A model generated the notes under the pieces. The model saw only the letters and a list, made by a program, of their open reading frames with translations. It made no database searches and had not been told where the DNA came from. From assembly GCA_018292915.2 (NCBI GenBank), contig JACVVK020000057.1, positions 117,001-181,000 on the forward strand: 64,000 nt of DNA, read 5' to 3'. This document shows positions 33,796 to 45,100 of the stretch, piece after piece (the stretch's first letter is position 1; each line of letters opens with the position of its first letter). Origin of the DNA: Batillaria attramentaria (Eukaryota > Mollusca > Gastropoda > Batillariidae). The translations under genes and the position numbers were made by a program.

Positions 33796-33962
33796 TGGGT
33801 GGGTGTTTAGGAGTTTAACGTCCTTTTCCACCACGTAAGGGTGCTTTCTAAGACGGGGCAACGAGAGAAAGGCCAGCACAAACATTTGGCCCCAGCCGGG
33901 ATTCGAACTCTCGACCCGAGCATTGAAAGTCCAACGCTCTACCATTCGGCCACCCTGGCTCC
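33796..33962 (-). mobile_element. SINE-A, full-length copy
   Basis: Complete on the minus strand: GGGT-rich tail, 'acgtccttttccaccacgta', 'ggccccagccgggattcgaa' (box B) and 'ccaacgctctaccattcggc' (box A) to 'ccaccctggctccc'. It is flanked on both sides by GA repeats, so it probably inserted into one microsatellite. Confidence 0.8.
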
Positions 33963-34402
33963 CCAGAGAGAGAGAGAGAGAGAGAGAGGTCAGTTCCGTG
34001 AACTAAACATTTGACGTCAGCCTCAGGCAGGTCGTCATACACAGACAGAGAGATGACGTCAATTCCGCGAACTAAACATTTTCACGTCAGCCTCTAGCAC
34101 TGCCATCGTCTGAGGAAGCTTGTTTATGTCTTGTGATTTCCCTGTTGGCTTTGTGGCTTCCCCGATTGAATTATTTTTCACATGAAATCTGGAAGATCTA
34201 GAGGGCTGGTGAAATGTCGGAGGCAGTGACGATACTTGCTTATTTTGTCTGGGAACTAAGCGTTTGACGTCAGCTTCACACTGGTGGTATGACAGATGAT
34301 GCTTGTGCATGTCTTGTGATTTCCCTGTTGCTTTTGTGACTTCCCTGGCTGAACTAATTTTTACATAAAATCTGGAAGATCTAGAGGGCTGGTGAAACAT
34401 GG
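33963..34402 (-). repeat. tandem units of about 185 bp with a conserved frame
   Basis: Two full and one partial unit share 'gatttccctgttg', 'atctggaagatctagagggc' and 'gacgtcagc'. On the minus strand a 113-codon frame runs through both full units, giving HQPSRSSRF..K, TGKSQD and EADVK twice. I do not recognise the protein. No splice context or partner is evident. Confidence 0.55.
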
Positions 34403-34594
34403 ACTAGAATACCTTATGAAATCGAAAATTTGGAACTCTTTTGACCGGTGCTTCTCGCAGAAACTTGAAAAAGTTATGTTTATCTAAAAGTTCAGTTATT
34501 CTAAATGCTAAAGATATAATAGTGCAGTAGTTCCTGTCATATGTGCAGTTGTCACACTAGACAAAAACGCTGGGATGATAAGTAATTTGCAGTA

Positions 34595-35070
34595 CAGTGG
34601 ACGCCGGATATAAGCAACTCGGATATAAGAAAACTCGGTTATTGCCAACGAATTTTTTTCCCCCGGCCAAACTCTTCTTTATTATGTATTACAAAAACTC
34701 GGATACAAGAAACTCGCTTATAAGAAAACTCGGTTTTAGGAAAGCAAATTTCTTGTCCCGCTTGATACAAAAACTCGGATATAAGAAACCGAAAGTACAT
34801 TTCCAAGAAAATTTCACTCATTGTAAGAAACCGAAAGTACATTTCCAAGAAAATTTCACTCATTCTAAGAAAACAGGTCAGGTCTGACGTCACTTAGGAC
34901 AGGCACATGATGGCGCATGATTTTCTTTTCTTGAATTGGTTCTTTACCATTGTGTTCCGTGCAAAATTGAATGTTGGCAAGAAGAAAAAATACGAGATGC
35001 ATTTTTGTTGTTCTATTGTTATATGTTGTTTTTATTATTATTTTGTTTTTTTGCCTGATTGGGAGCTCAG

Positions 35071-35101
<31 letters not shown>

Positions 35102-35840
35102 GTCTGTCTCTGTCTACAGGGCTCACGTTAAGGAGAATAAAACTATCAGTATTAGACTAACTGTTGATCAATTCCTTTCTTTGACAATATACGTGGTCCA
35201 CCTTTCCTCCATCCCCCTTCCCCCTCCCAACAGAAAAAAAGCTAATTTGCAGCTTTTTTTCAGCCAAATTAGACACGGAAAGCATCGCATATCATACTCT
35301 AATGGGACGAGTGTTTTATAGATCAAAAGTTGATACATAATGCACTTTTAATATATCCTATAAATACAAGGGAATTCTCTCTCTCTCTCTCTCTCTCTCC
35401 CCTTAGTTCTTTTTTGTTTGTTTGTTTGTTTGTTTGTTTGTTTGTTTGTTTGTTTGTTTGTTTGGTTGGTTGGTTGGTTGGTTGGTTGGTTTGGTTGTTT
35501 TTTTTTTTTTTTGTTTACAGTTGGGAAGCAAAAACAGTATTTTCATGTTCAAACAAAAAAATCTGACATTGAAGGACACAAGCGCACTGGTGTATATTAA
35601 CTCTACACATATATATTCTGTGCAGGTCTTTAAGAGAAACCAGATATTTCTTAATTTAATGCAAAACATACACGAACTGAGAAAAAAGAAATGTTTTAAA
35701 CCTTTTTTTTCACTGAACTCGGTTATAAGAAATATTTTTCAAAATACTTTCTTATATCCGACTTTCAGATATAAGAAAACTCGGATATAAGAAACCAAAA
35801 AATTCACCCCCCTCGAGTTTCTTATAACCGGCGTATACTG
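34595..35840. mobile_element. pogo/Tigger-like non-autonomous element, 1.25 kb
   Basis: TA at 34593-34594 and 35841-35842 flank termini 'cagtggacgccggatataag' and, reversed, 'cagtatacgccggttataag'. Subterminal repeats of 'ctcggatataagaaa' lie at both ends. It has no transposase. The inside has CT, TTTG and TTGG microsatellites. Confidence 0.8.
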
Positions 35841-36177
35841 TAGTCTTTTCATAGATATTTGATCTTATGTGCAAACCACCCCTACCTCGGAAATATTTTT
35901 TTTACACAAAACCAGTCAGAGCTACAGAGCTGTAGCACGAATCAAGGCAGTGTGATTGGGTGAACTTCCAAAGTCTAGAAAATGAAGGAATTTGAACAAC
36001 TTTTTCGAAAAAATTCGTAACATGACCGATTTTTTAAAATTGGCGATAACTCTTCTGAAAATGCGGCAGGCTAAAAATCGTGAAAGGTAGCTCTGGAGAA
36101 GGTGATTTCCCATTTTATCTCAAAGTAAAAAGGCCTCCATCGAGGTGGTTTAGGAGATAGCCATCATTACATCCGTC

Positions 36178-36209
<32 letters not shown>

Positions 36210-36798
36210 TCACAACTCCCGTCAAAAAGAACGCAGCAGCATAGTGTGCACGTCAAGTAACTATAACGCAGGTTTCGTTACGTCACTATGTGCGTGAAAG
36301 TATGTATTGTGTGGAGAAACGTCACAGTCTTGTTTTGTATCACTGAAACTTGCTGCTGCGCGCAGCAAAATCTGCCCCGTCTCATAAAGTTGTTTCTCTA
36401 TAGAGAAACAACTTAAAAACATGAAACTACGAGAATAAGAAGTAGCATAATTATGGTCTGACGGAGAAAGGTAACGACAGGACGTTGTCGACGTTGTCGT
36501 AGACGTAGATGAGATCAGATGTGGGGATGACGTAGAAACGAACGGACGAAGAACAAGGTCTCTAGCGACGAAGATGTGGATGGTCTCTAGCGCGACCGAC
36601 TTAGCTGGGGAGTATCGGTCCGCGCGAGACAACCGACGAACCGACTGTTGCGTGTGGACCTGAGATCACAGTCGTAGAGGAAGGGGAATTTGTGCCACGC
36701 CAACCACAATGGCGCCAGGTTTGGGTTGCTTGATGTCTACAGTTGTCTAGAAAACTGATAACATGATTTCATCATTACTCCGCAAATGATAAAACTTT

Positions 36799-36848
<50 letters not shown>

Positions 36849-37321
36849 GGACGACATATAGACGACGGAGGGCCATTACGTAGTCTCCCTTTGCAGTACA
36901 CGTGAGCCGAAACTGCCATTGCGAAAATGGTATTTCAAGGCGTCAGGCTGGACGGATGGTTCTTGTTTTTAGCCTTCCCGCGTACCATGTGGAAGACTGG
37001 GCACTGGAAAAAAGCCTGTACAAAGTTTGGCTATGTGGAGACTCAAACACACGACCTCTGGAACTGGAGCCAGACGTGCAAGTGGTTGATTCTCCTAACT
37101 CCTCCTTAAAATTGTCAGCAGCAGACCGTTATAAGTAACCATGTGGATATCTAACTGCCTCTACATGACGGGTGGCATTTCAAATTTCGTCTTGTTAGAG
37201 CACAAATTGTAAACGTGAACTGCCACATTGTCCCGACATGCTGAAAGCATCTGAAGTGGTTGTTGTTGGTGATTGTAGAAAATATCTCAGGAGTGTTCAG
37301 AATCCTTGAAGCTCTTTTTTG
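35841..37321. other. no gene recognised; microsatellites
   Basis: (CA)n at about 36179-36206 and (TC)n(AC)n at about 36800-36845. A 123-codon minus-strand frame at 36261-36632 is Ser/Thr-rich without domain content. Confidence 0.45.
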
Positions 37322-37632
37322 TGTGCTGCCACAACTCTTTGCCGGCTCCAGTGGTGTTCTTCCCTGGTAATGGGTTGAATCCACGGAGGGCTCGGAAGCT
37401 GGGGCAATTTTTATTATGCATGATGATGGAGATGAGCATGATAGTAAGACGATGCTATGGAGGTCCGTGTGGATTGGGACTCGGGACAGGGCCGCATTCC
37501 ACGCTTCCTGTCATAAATATCCCGGCATTAACCAGGCCCGGGAACTACGGCACCTGCTTGCCTCGGCTGGGACGCCAACCCGGGTCTCCCGGTCCATGGT
37601 CCGAAGTGCTAACCACTACACTACAGGGGCCT
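37322..37632 (-). mobile_element. SINE-B copy, internally deleted
   Basis: 'gccacaactctttgccggct' through 'ccgggtctcccggtccatgg' to 'tgctaaccactacactacag'. The middle section with 'ctcctacccagagcgggt' is missing compared with 8104 and 52185. Confidence 0.75.
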
Positions 37633-37674
37633 TTGTTCCTATTGTGTATACATAATTATATATATAGTCTAACT

Positions 37675-37800
37675 TTTTTTTCTGGGAGTGCACTTTAGAA
37701 TACACATCCCATTCATGTTAGAAACGCCGGAACACTCTCTACCTTTAAGAGCAGCATCTTCAAACATTTAATGTGTGCGGGTTCGCTGGTAAATGAACAG
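37675..37800 (+). repeat. dispersed repeat, inverted copy of 57375-57510
   Basis: 'ctgggagtgcactttagaat' and 'aagagcagc.tcttcaaaca' occur in inverted order at 57375-57510. On the other strand it reads CLKRLLLKEESVF..WMGSVFQSALPEKVK, which resembles the end of a LINE reverse transcriptase. Family not certain. Confidence 0.5.
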
Positions 37801-38643
37801 TGTGGCCAAAACCTGTCCGCCGCGCGAAACAACCGAATGGAACCGAAGCACTGCGTCAACAATTGATCACATCCGCGAAGTAAGTCCTGGAAAACGTAAG
37901 CCCAGTTTATTAGTTGTACATCTTTCGCGTTTAGCGTGTTGTTAACAGACTGCATAGCAGCCGGCTTACACATCTGTGTGGCCAAAAACACGGTCACAGA
38001 CACCGGGTGACAAATGAAGCTTTTCCGTCAAATTTCCTAACTGTGGATGAGACTAGAGGACGTCACAGTCGAAGTGAGCTGTGTGACTGGTTCGCTGTCC
38101 GGGCGGGCGGCCAGCTGCTGGCCACGCATGCCTGACACAAATGTGACCCTCCACCATGAAATGAGTCTTCTTGTGCTATTTGTTCATGTTACAAGACGAA
38201 TCATTCCGAGATGGAGGGTCACATTAATACCAGTCTGCAACCTGAAACCAGAGTCTGTGTACAAGGGTATCCCCCTGATGAAACTTGGCCGGGACAAAAG
38301 GCTACTTCTTGCCTCACAATTCCACGGCGCACTTTGCCAGGCTCGTTCTCACACCGGGTACTGGCCACTTTGATTGTGAAATCCGTGTACTTCTAACCAA
38401 GTAGTCTTACACTTTGGTTTGGTTTGACTTAGATGCCACACGTATATTTGAGGAATATCTGGAGGGAGAACGCTTAGTTTTGAAAAAGAAAAACAGATTT
38501 CTGTACAAGATGTACCTGTGGGTCACCCACGACCCAGGAAGTACGTCAGAGGATTTTAGTGTGTGGTGCGCTTGACTAAATTTCACCAGTACACTTACTT
38601 GGACTCAAGTTCAGCTTGGTTTTCACTGGAGTACATGTAACTA
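37801..38643. other. no gene recognised; short inverted repeat
   Basis: 'atgtgaccctccac' at about 38138 and 'tggagggtcacatt' at about 38212 form a short inverted repeat of about 14 bases, possibly the ends of an 87-bp MITE. Confidence 0.45.
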
Positions 38644-38838
38644 CAGTACTCCTCGCTTAAGGTGACCCCCCACGGGACCAAAATTTTTTTTGATCTTATC
38701 CGAGGGGCACGCTAAACAGTCCTCTGATAAGATCAACTACCAGTAAAAAACTTGATCTTATCCGAGGAGCTCAATATTTGGCGATTGTGTCATTTTTTCA
38801 CATTTTAGACCGAAAGACTTTCCGCCAAAATATGTAAT

Positions 38839-38922
<84 letters not shown>

Positions 38923-39657
38923 CACACACGCAAGCACAAACAAACGCAAATGCATATACCCCCCCCCCCCCCCCTTTTTATTTTTTTTTTCCGAACCCTG
39001 TGGATCGCCCCTGTTGAGGGATGGTTGCACTGATGTTTCGTGAACTGCAAAAGTACTTCAACTTGCCTTCCGACTAAGCCTAGAAATAACCAGGTCTCTC
39101 GCTCCCCCCCCCCCTCCCTCTCTAACAACATAAGTATCACCACCACCACCATCATATCGCCACATTGCTCCCTGCATTGCAGCTCTTATCTCTTTCACAA
39201 GGATTGTACCAATTTCTAGATCTAAAAGGACCCTGAACGAAATAAGAAATCTTTTGTAAGTATACTCATCTGCGGTAAACTATCTTTATCGTCAGTTCAT
39301 CAAAAACAAGCCCCCCCCCCCCCCCTTTCAGTTTCCATTTTCATTCTTTGGGTATCATCTCATGGAATAAATATGAAATAAAAATTCGTCTGTTTCGTCT
39401 TTGCCTCGCAGTGCAAATCCGGGTGTTGTTTCCAAGGGAAGCCACTCTCATCACATGGATTTCATCTTAAGCGGTAGTCTTCTCCATTTGGGAACCAAAA
39501 CGGGGGTGACGTAATCCGAGGTTTTCCCTTATCCGATGTGACGCTAAGCGAGGAATTTTAAATGGTACAAAGAAGGCTTTTGGCCGGGACCAGCAACCTG
39601 ATTGATCTTATCAGAGGTGTGACCTTAAACGGTAGTGACGTTAAGCGAGGAGTACTG
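38644..39657. mobile_element. second pogo/Tigger-like element, 1.0 kb
   Basis: TA at 38642-38643 and 39658-39659 flank termini 'cagtactcctcgcttaaggt' and, reversed, 'cagtactcctcgcttaacgt'. Subterminal 'gatcttatccgagg' repeats occur at both ends. Contains a long CA array, C tracts and no transposase. Confidence 0.8.
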
Positions 39658-39756
39658 TATAACGATGCGCTTTTCTCAAACTTCGAAGGGTTTTTCAAAC
39701 ACTAAACACGCTTTGTTTGTTGAGCTAGCAAACCCCGGAACTTGCTGTGGCACCGT

Positions 39757-39960
39757 CAGTACTTTTGTCTGTCACAGCCGGGCTGCTGGCAGCTGGAATT
39801 TCAATGCTCGGGTCATGATTTCCAACCCCGCCTGGAAGCACAAACTCTGGGTACTGGCTTTACTCTCGTTGTCCTGTCTTTGATATCATTCTTAAACTGG
39901 TGGAAAACGACATTAAATCTGCAAACAACAACAAAAACCACCACCAACAACAACAAATAA
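39757..39960 (+). mobile_element. diverged SINE-A copy
   Basis: 'caatgctcgggtcatgattt', 'ctcgttgtcctgtctttgat' and 'ggtggaaaacgacattaaat' show the family with many substitutions, then A-rich sequence. Confidence 0.6.
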
Positions 39961-40735
39961 AAATAAAAAAAATAAACAAGCAACTGGCGTGCGGTGAGTT
40001 TAGTGGGAAATAAAAATCATGAGCGATGGAGAAAATCAATCCATTCTTTAAATCTCTTGGGCACGATCATTTACGTGTACATCATGGCATTTGGTTACGA
40101 TGCATTCCGCCAATGCAATTCCCCAGAGTCTTATCTAAAATAGCATGGTTAATAATTTGATCCGTGTAAGGCCTGAAAGAGCATATATCTGTATATAATT
40201 TGATATCAGTACATAAAAAGGAGTATCAACACAATAAACACGGCCTGAAAGAGCATATATCTGTATATAATTTGATATCATGAAAAAGGAGTATCAACAC
40301 AAATTCAAGAAAATCACGTGAAAGTATTGTTGGCTCGAATCTGCGTAGAAAAGAAACTTAGATAAAAAGCAAGTTACCGGCAGAAACAATATTATAATTA
40401 TATTTGTTTCGTGGGAAATAAAGATTAAGGAAATAAGTTTTCATTAGAAATTCCTGTCCCTGGAGTCCGCTTTACAATGTCATAAAACAATATTTTACCG
40501 TTATCCTCTGCACGAATAACGAAAAAAGAGTCTGTATCTGTTTTAAATTAATAATAATATTAATAATAATAATAATAAAATGGGTACTTAAGAGACGTCC
40601 TCGCTCTCGCGGGAGCTCAGGGCGCCTTACAATCAACACACACTCACTCACCCAGAAATACACGCAACATGCCTCAACACATACATATAACTACAAACAC
40701 ATGATGTGCAGCATCATACTCGGGTTGCCCCTGGC

Positions 40736-40737
<2 letters not shown>
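39961..40737. repeat. 72-bp tandem duplication and (AAT)n
   Basis: 'gcctgaaagagcatatatct' occurs at 40171 and 40243, unit about 72 bases, the second copy slightly shortened. Around 40550-40665 an (AAT)n run passes into 'gctctcgcgggagctcaggg', which looks like another retroelement end. No gene. Confidence 0.6.

Positions 40738-40800
<63 letters not shown>
40738..40800. repeat. (CA)n microsatellite
   Basis: About 30 CA units. Confidence 0.95.
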
Positions 40801-40801
<1 letters not shown>

Positions 40802-40989
40802 CCAGCAAGATGATGATGTGGCAACAGTTACTGGTTGAAGCCTGTGAACAAACTGATAGTAGTACATGTAAAAGGAGTATGAAAAACAAGTAAGGATATT
40901 CAAACGAGTATTTACTTGGTCATCTGACAATCATTTCTACGTCCGGAGGAAAAAGCTAATTTTCAATGGTGAAAGGAAAAACAACATGC

Positions 40990-41358
40990 ACAGATTTCGA
41001 AAGAAAATGCATGATTGTGTTTGGAGGTATGGTGCACGGTCCTTCAAAAATGCAGGGTAGCCGGGGTGGCCGAATAGTAGAGCGTTGGACTTCTAATGCA
41101 CGGGTCGTGAGTTCGATCCCGGCTGGGGCCAAATATTTGTGCTGGCTTTTTCATCGTTGCCCCGTCTTTGATGTCACCCTATGTGGTGAAAAAGGACATT
41201 AAACTCCCAAACACCCCCACCCCCCACCCCCCTTCAAAAATGCAGCTCCCAAACTGTGGGACTCTCTTCCTGAGTCAGTGAAGGAGATCAGTCAGAATCA
41301 CTGCATTCCGGAAGCGCGTGAAGACTCGTCTCTTCAGTGCATCACCCAAGTAATCGGC
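40990..41358 (+). pseudogene. LINE reverse-transcriptase C-terminus, split by a SINE
   Basis: Joining the two sides of the SINE at 41056-41230 and counting its target duplication once gives YGARSFKNAAPKLWDSLPES followed by VKEI. After a frameshift, TAFRKRVKTRLFSA and a stop codon follow. The APKLWNSLP..I / F...LK..LF motif is the hallmark of the C-terminal end of CR1/jockey-type LINE ORF2. Only the last part of the element is present. Confidence 0.8.
41056..41230 (+). mobile_element. SINE-A with 15-bp target-site duplication
   Basis: The 15 bases 'ccttcaaaaatgcag' stand immediately before (41041-41055) and after (41231-41245) the element. Head 'ggtggccgaatagtagagcg', box B 'gagttcgatcccggctgg', body and an ACCC-rich 3' end lie between. 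This fixes both ends of the family: the 3' end is (ACCC)n-like, not poly(A). Confidence 0.92.
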
Positions 41359-42117
41359 ACTGTTTTGTCTTTCTTTTAAAAAACCTCTCCTAAAGCGCCG
41401 TGAGAGCTCAGTCAGTTTGGAGCCGTGCGCGGTACCAAGTATCTATCATCATCATCATCATATTCGTTCATCGGCTTGTCTGTTAGTTTGTTTGATTGTT
41501 GTTGTTGTTGTTGCTGCTGCTGCTCCTGCTGCCGCCGCCGCTAATTAGGCTAAATAAGTTTTAAGTTGTTCGCGGCCTCCAACATCTCAGTCTTATGTTA
41601 CAAGCTCTATCAGTAATGACAAAACCCGATTATGTTCTCAGAAGCCGGCGAGCCAAACGCGTTGTACAGTGTACCTCAGCAACAAGTGAACGAACAGGTG
41701 TGACGAAATTGCCTGACCTTCGCCGTACGTCGTGGGTAAAAAAATACCCACACCTTCATTCAAAGTATCACAACTCTGTCAATTTTCAATGCACATCCAC
41801 GAAATTTCATGACTTTGTCCATAAGGTATGCGGCTATTCGCGCAGCAAAAATTATGTTGATTTGTTGGTAAACAAGATAGTTATTCAAAAACAAACAACG
41901 TTGTATTAACTGAATTGCCTGGCCCCGACCACTTGGTGTTTCTGCAAATTACTTTGCCATTTTTCAAAGTATAACCTAAATACTTTGCAATGCTTGCTGA
42001 TATTAGCCCCGACGTGATAAACTCTGAGATTAGAGCTGAGTCTCAGACTAGTCTGGTCTCGTTTCATGCATCAGACCCATATACTTCTGTGACAGTGAGT
42101 CCAGGAAGACCAAAGTG
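41359..42117. other. 3' flank of the Patched-domain gene
   Basis: Short ATC, TTG and CTG/CCG trinucleotide runs at about 41440-41545. Nothing coding is recognised. Confidence 0.45.
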
Positions 42118-45100
42118 TCAGGAAGTCGGAGTAAACCTGGCAGAGCTCGGTTTACGCGAGTTTGTCTGAGACTCGGGTGGACCATCTGTCGGTGGGACAT
42201 TGTGATTGTTGCGAGGTGTTCTCGGGGAAGAAGTGTGGGGCCCTATCAGGGACAGGACGGCTGGCAGAAATAGCACCGCGTGGAGAATGCCGAAAATAGT
42301 CACCAGCAGCATGATGCGGAAAAACGACCTGAACAGAAAGGAGTCTGAGAAGACTAACATGAACACTCCCAACAACGTAGACATAGCGCCGTTAAATATA
42401 GGTCCTGACGCGTGCGCTATGGCCTCTGTCGCACGTGCCTCGCGCGTGTCTGCCGAGGAGACGAGGTAAGCGGCGCACACGTGAGCGGAATAATCGACAG
42501 AGAAGCCGACGCTCATGATGAGCTCTATCATCGTGATGGGCGACAGGCTGAGGTCCCAGAAATGCATGACGCCGAAGACGCCCACCAGGATCATCACGAT
42601 GGTCAAGGTCACCAGCAGTACCAGCAGCACGTGCGGTAGAAACAAGAAGGTCACGAGTGTCATCACAAGCACAGCGCTGCCGACCATCTGTAAGGTGGCT
42701 GGGAGGGTGTGCACGTACTGCTCGTAGATTTTGAACACGTCGTGGTAGGCAAACACGGGCAGCGGGCAGTCGTCAGCGAGCTTTCGCATCCTGATCATGA
42801 GTTCTGCCTGATCGTACTGCTCCTTTATTCCCCCCGACAACACCGGACATTTGGAGGCCACGACCTCAGCACGACTGGAGTCAAACACCACGTCAGCCTC
42901 AAATTCTGGGCAGGCCGAGAGAAACGCCTGAAGGTTCCGTACAAAGTTCTCTGGAGACGCGGAGTCAAAAAACGACGAGTTCCTATATGCCGTAAGCCAG
43001 CAGCGGCTAAAATTGGTGACGATATCGGGGTCTTTCTCGGCTTGCTTCAGGAGGTTTAGAAACACGTCCCCGTCCTTGCCACTGTAGTCAATCTTCTCGC
43101 GCACGATGAAGTCTACTGGAAGCCGCGTGGGAAAATACTCGTTGTCGAGCTGAAGATAGGAATAAAAGTAAGACGATGGCGGCACCATATCTCGCACGTT
43201 CAGGCCCTGTTCCAGATTCACGGCTCCATAAACAGCGGCAGCGACGTAACCAAGGAAACCGAGAAGAATCACCACCCGAACATAAGTGTTGAAGACGATT
43301 TTCGGCACTATAAGGCGCGGCAACTTCTCGGCCAAACTCTCGTCAGCTCGTGGTTTGGTCGGCACCGAGCCACCGCAGCACAGGACGTAACACTGGGAAC
43401 GGCCATTGGCGGTGAGGACGTCACGTGGTCTGATTTTCAGGCACGTGAGAAAGTGGCGGGAGGAGTACACGCGACGCCCGTGGAACGCGAGACACGCCCC
43501 GACCAGACTCACGTTACAAAGGTAGCAGAAAAACACCGCCACACCTGTACACACACAAACAGCATCATGCAATTCGTCTGTACCGTTGGCTGGGTTTTGG
43601 TTTGTTCGTTAAAGGTCTGAAATCTCGGCAGAAAGCCACAAGCAGTGTTTTGTTGTTGTTTGTTTGTTGTTGTTTTTTTGTTTTTGTTTTTTTAAACTGT
43701 CCGACTGTGCAAAATGCACAGGGGGAGCCGGGGTGGTCGAATGGTAGAGCGTTGGACTTCTAATGCTCGGGTCGTGAGTGTTCGATCCCGGCTGGGGCTA
43801 AATATTGTGCTGGCTTTTTCATCGTTGCCCCGTCTTTGATATCACCCTATGTGGTGGAAAAGGACGTTAAACCCCTAAACACCCACCCACCCACTTACCC
43901 GCAAAATGCACAGTCAACTTTGTCACAGTTACATGTACAAAGGTTTTAGCGTCTCTGAAATCCCTGTAAAAGCCAAGAGGGGCCTATTTTACTTTCTGCT
44001 CTTAGCGGGGGGTGGGGGGGGGGGTTTGGGGGGGGGGGTTGTTTTGTTTTGGTTCGTTTTTTGTTTTGTTTTTTAATCTGTTTTCCGAAAATTCGTCTCT
44101 ATTCGTGCTTTCTACTCCCTTTACCATTTTTGTTGTTGTTGTCCTTTTAAGTGTGGTGTATAGAAGTATTTTCTAGACGGCAAGCCCCACATTACGACTA
44201 ACCAAACCCACCAGCATAGAGACAGAAGTTGGTGACGGACCCGAAGACAGAGCCCGTACCGACGAGGAAGGCGACGAAGTCTGTGACTGAAGTGATAGTG
44301 ATGCCAATTCCCGCACCAGCAAAAGTCTGTCCCACGCGTGCCGGTACCGTCAGCTGTGTCTTGTGAATCGTCTCACTCCATGCCGACATCAACAGAAACA
44401 TGTCGTCCACCCCGATACCTGTTAAGAACTTATGTACAATGTATTTAATCTTTCTTGTGGGTTTCTGTTTATTTATCCGTTTCTATTCCCCTTCCCTCCT
44501 CCTTTTGCCGCAAGACAGTCTGTGTTGCTTGGGCGGTTCTCCTACCTCTTCCTAGCTGCAAGATGTTTGCGCGGCTCTCCATCCCGCTCCGGCCCTCCCC
44601 CACCCCACCACCACCTGTTTGTGAGGCGCTTAAAGCTTCCCGAAGGATAGGCCTTATAAAAATCGTCGTCATTATTATTACTGTTACAAAGATGCTCTGA
44701 AAATAATGGAGAGGGGACACCTTTTACGAAACTTTTCTTCTGCCCCAACTCTTTTGCCAGCTCCAGTGGTGTTCCTCCCTGGTCATGGGTGGAATCCACG
44801 AAGGGCTCGAAAGCTTGGGCAATATTTATTATGCGTGATGATGGAGGTGAGGATGATGGTAAGATGATGCTATGCAGGTCCGTGTGGTTTGGGACAGGGC
44901 CGCATTCCACGCTTCCTGTCTATCCCGGCGTTCACCAGGCCCGGGAACTACGGCACATGCGATGCCGGCGGTGTAATCATCCACATCATAAGACGTGACA
45001 TACTAAGGGAAAAATCCCCTAAGTCGCACCCGTGAAGTGGGTGAATCTCGGCTGTGTGGCAACAGACTCCACACTGGGCCCATAGCACACCCGCTCTGGG

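Noticed and set aside
36261..36632. 123-codon minus-strand frame
   Set aside because: Ser/Thr-rich composition, no domain, no signal or splice support.
36902..37138. 78-codon plus-strand frame containing LCGDSNTRPLELEPD
   Set aside because: No recognised family, two competing frames overlap and no exon signals were found.
41056..41130. Possible tRNA genes, from clear box A and box B sequences
   Set aside because: Every case continues into a SINE body, and three have target-site duplications, so they are SINE heads.
42206..43059. Plus-strand frames opposite the Patched-domain exon
   Set aside because: Shadow frames of a long conserved exon on the minus strand.
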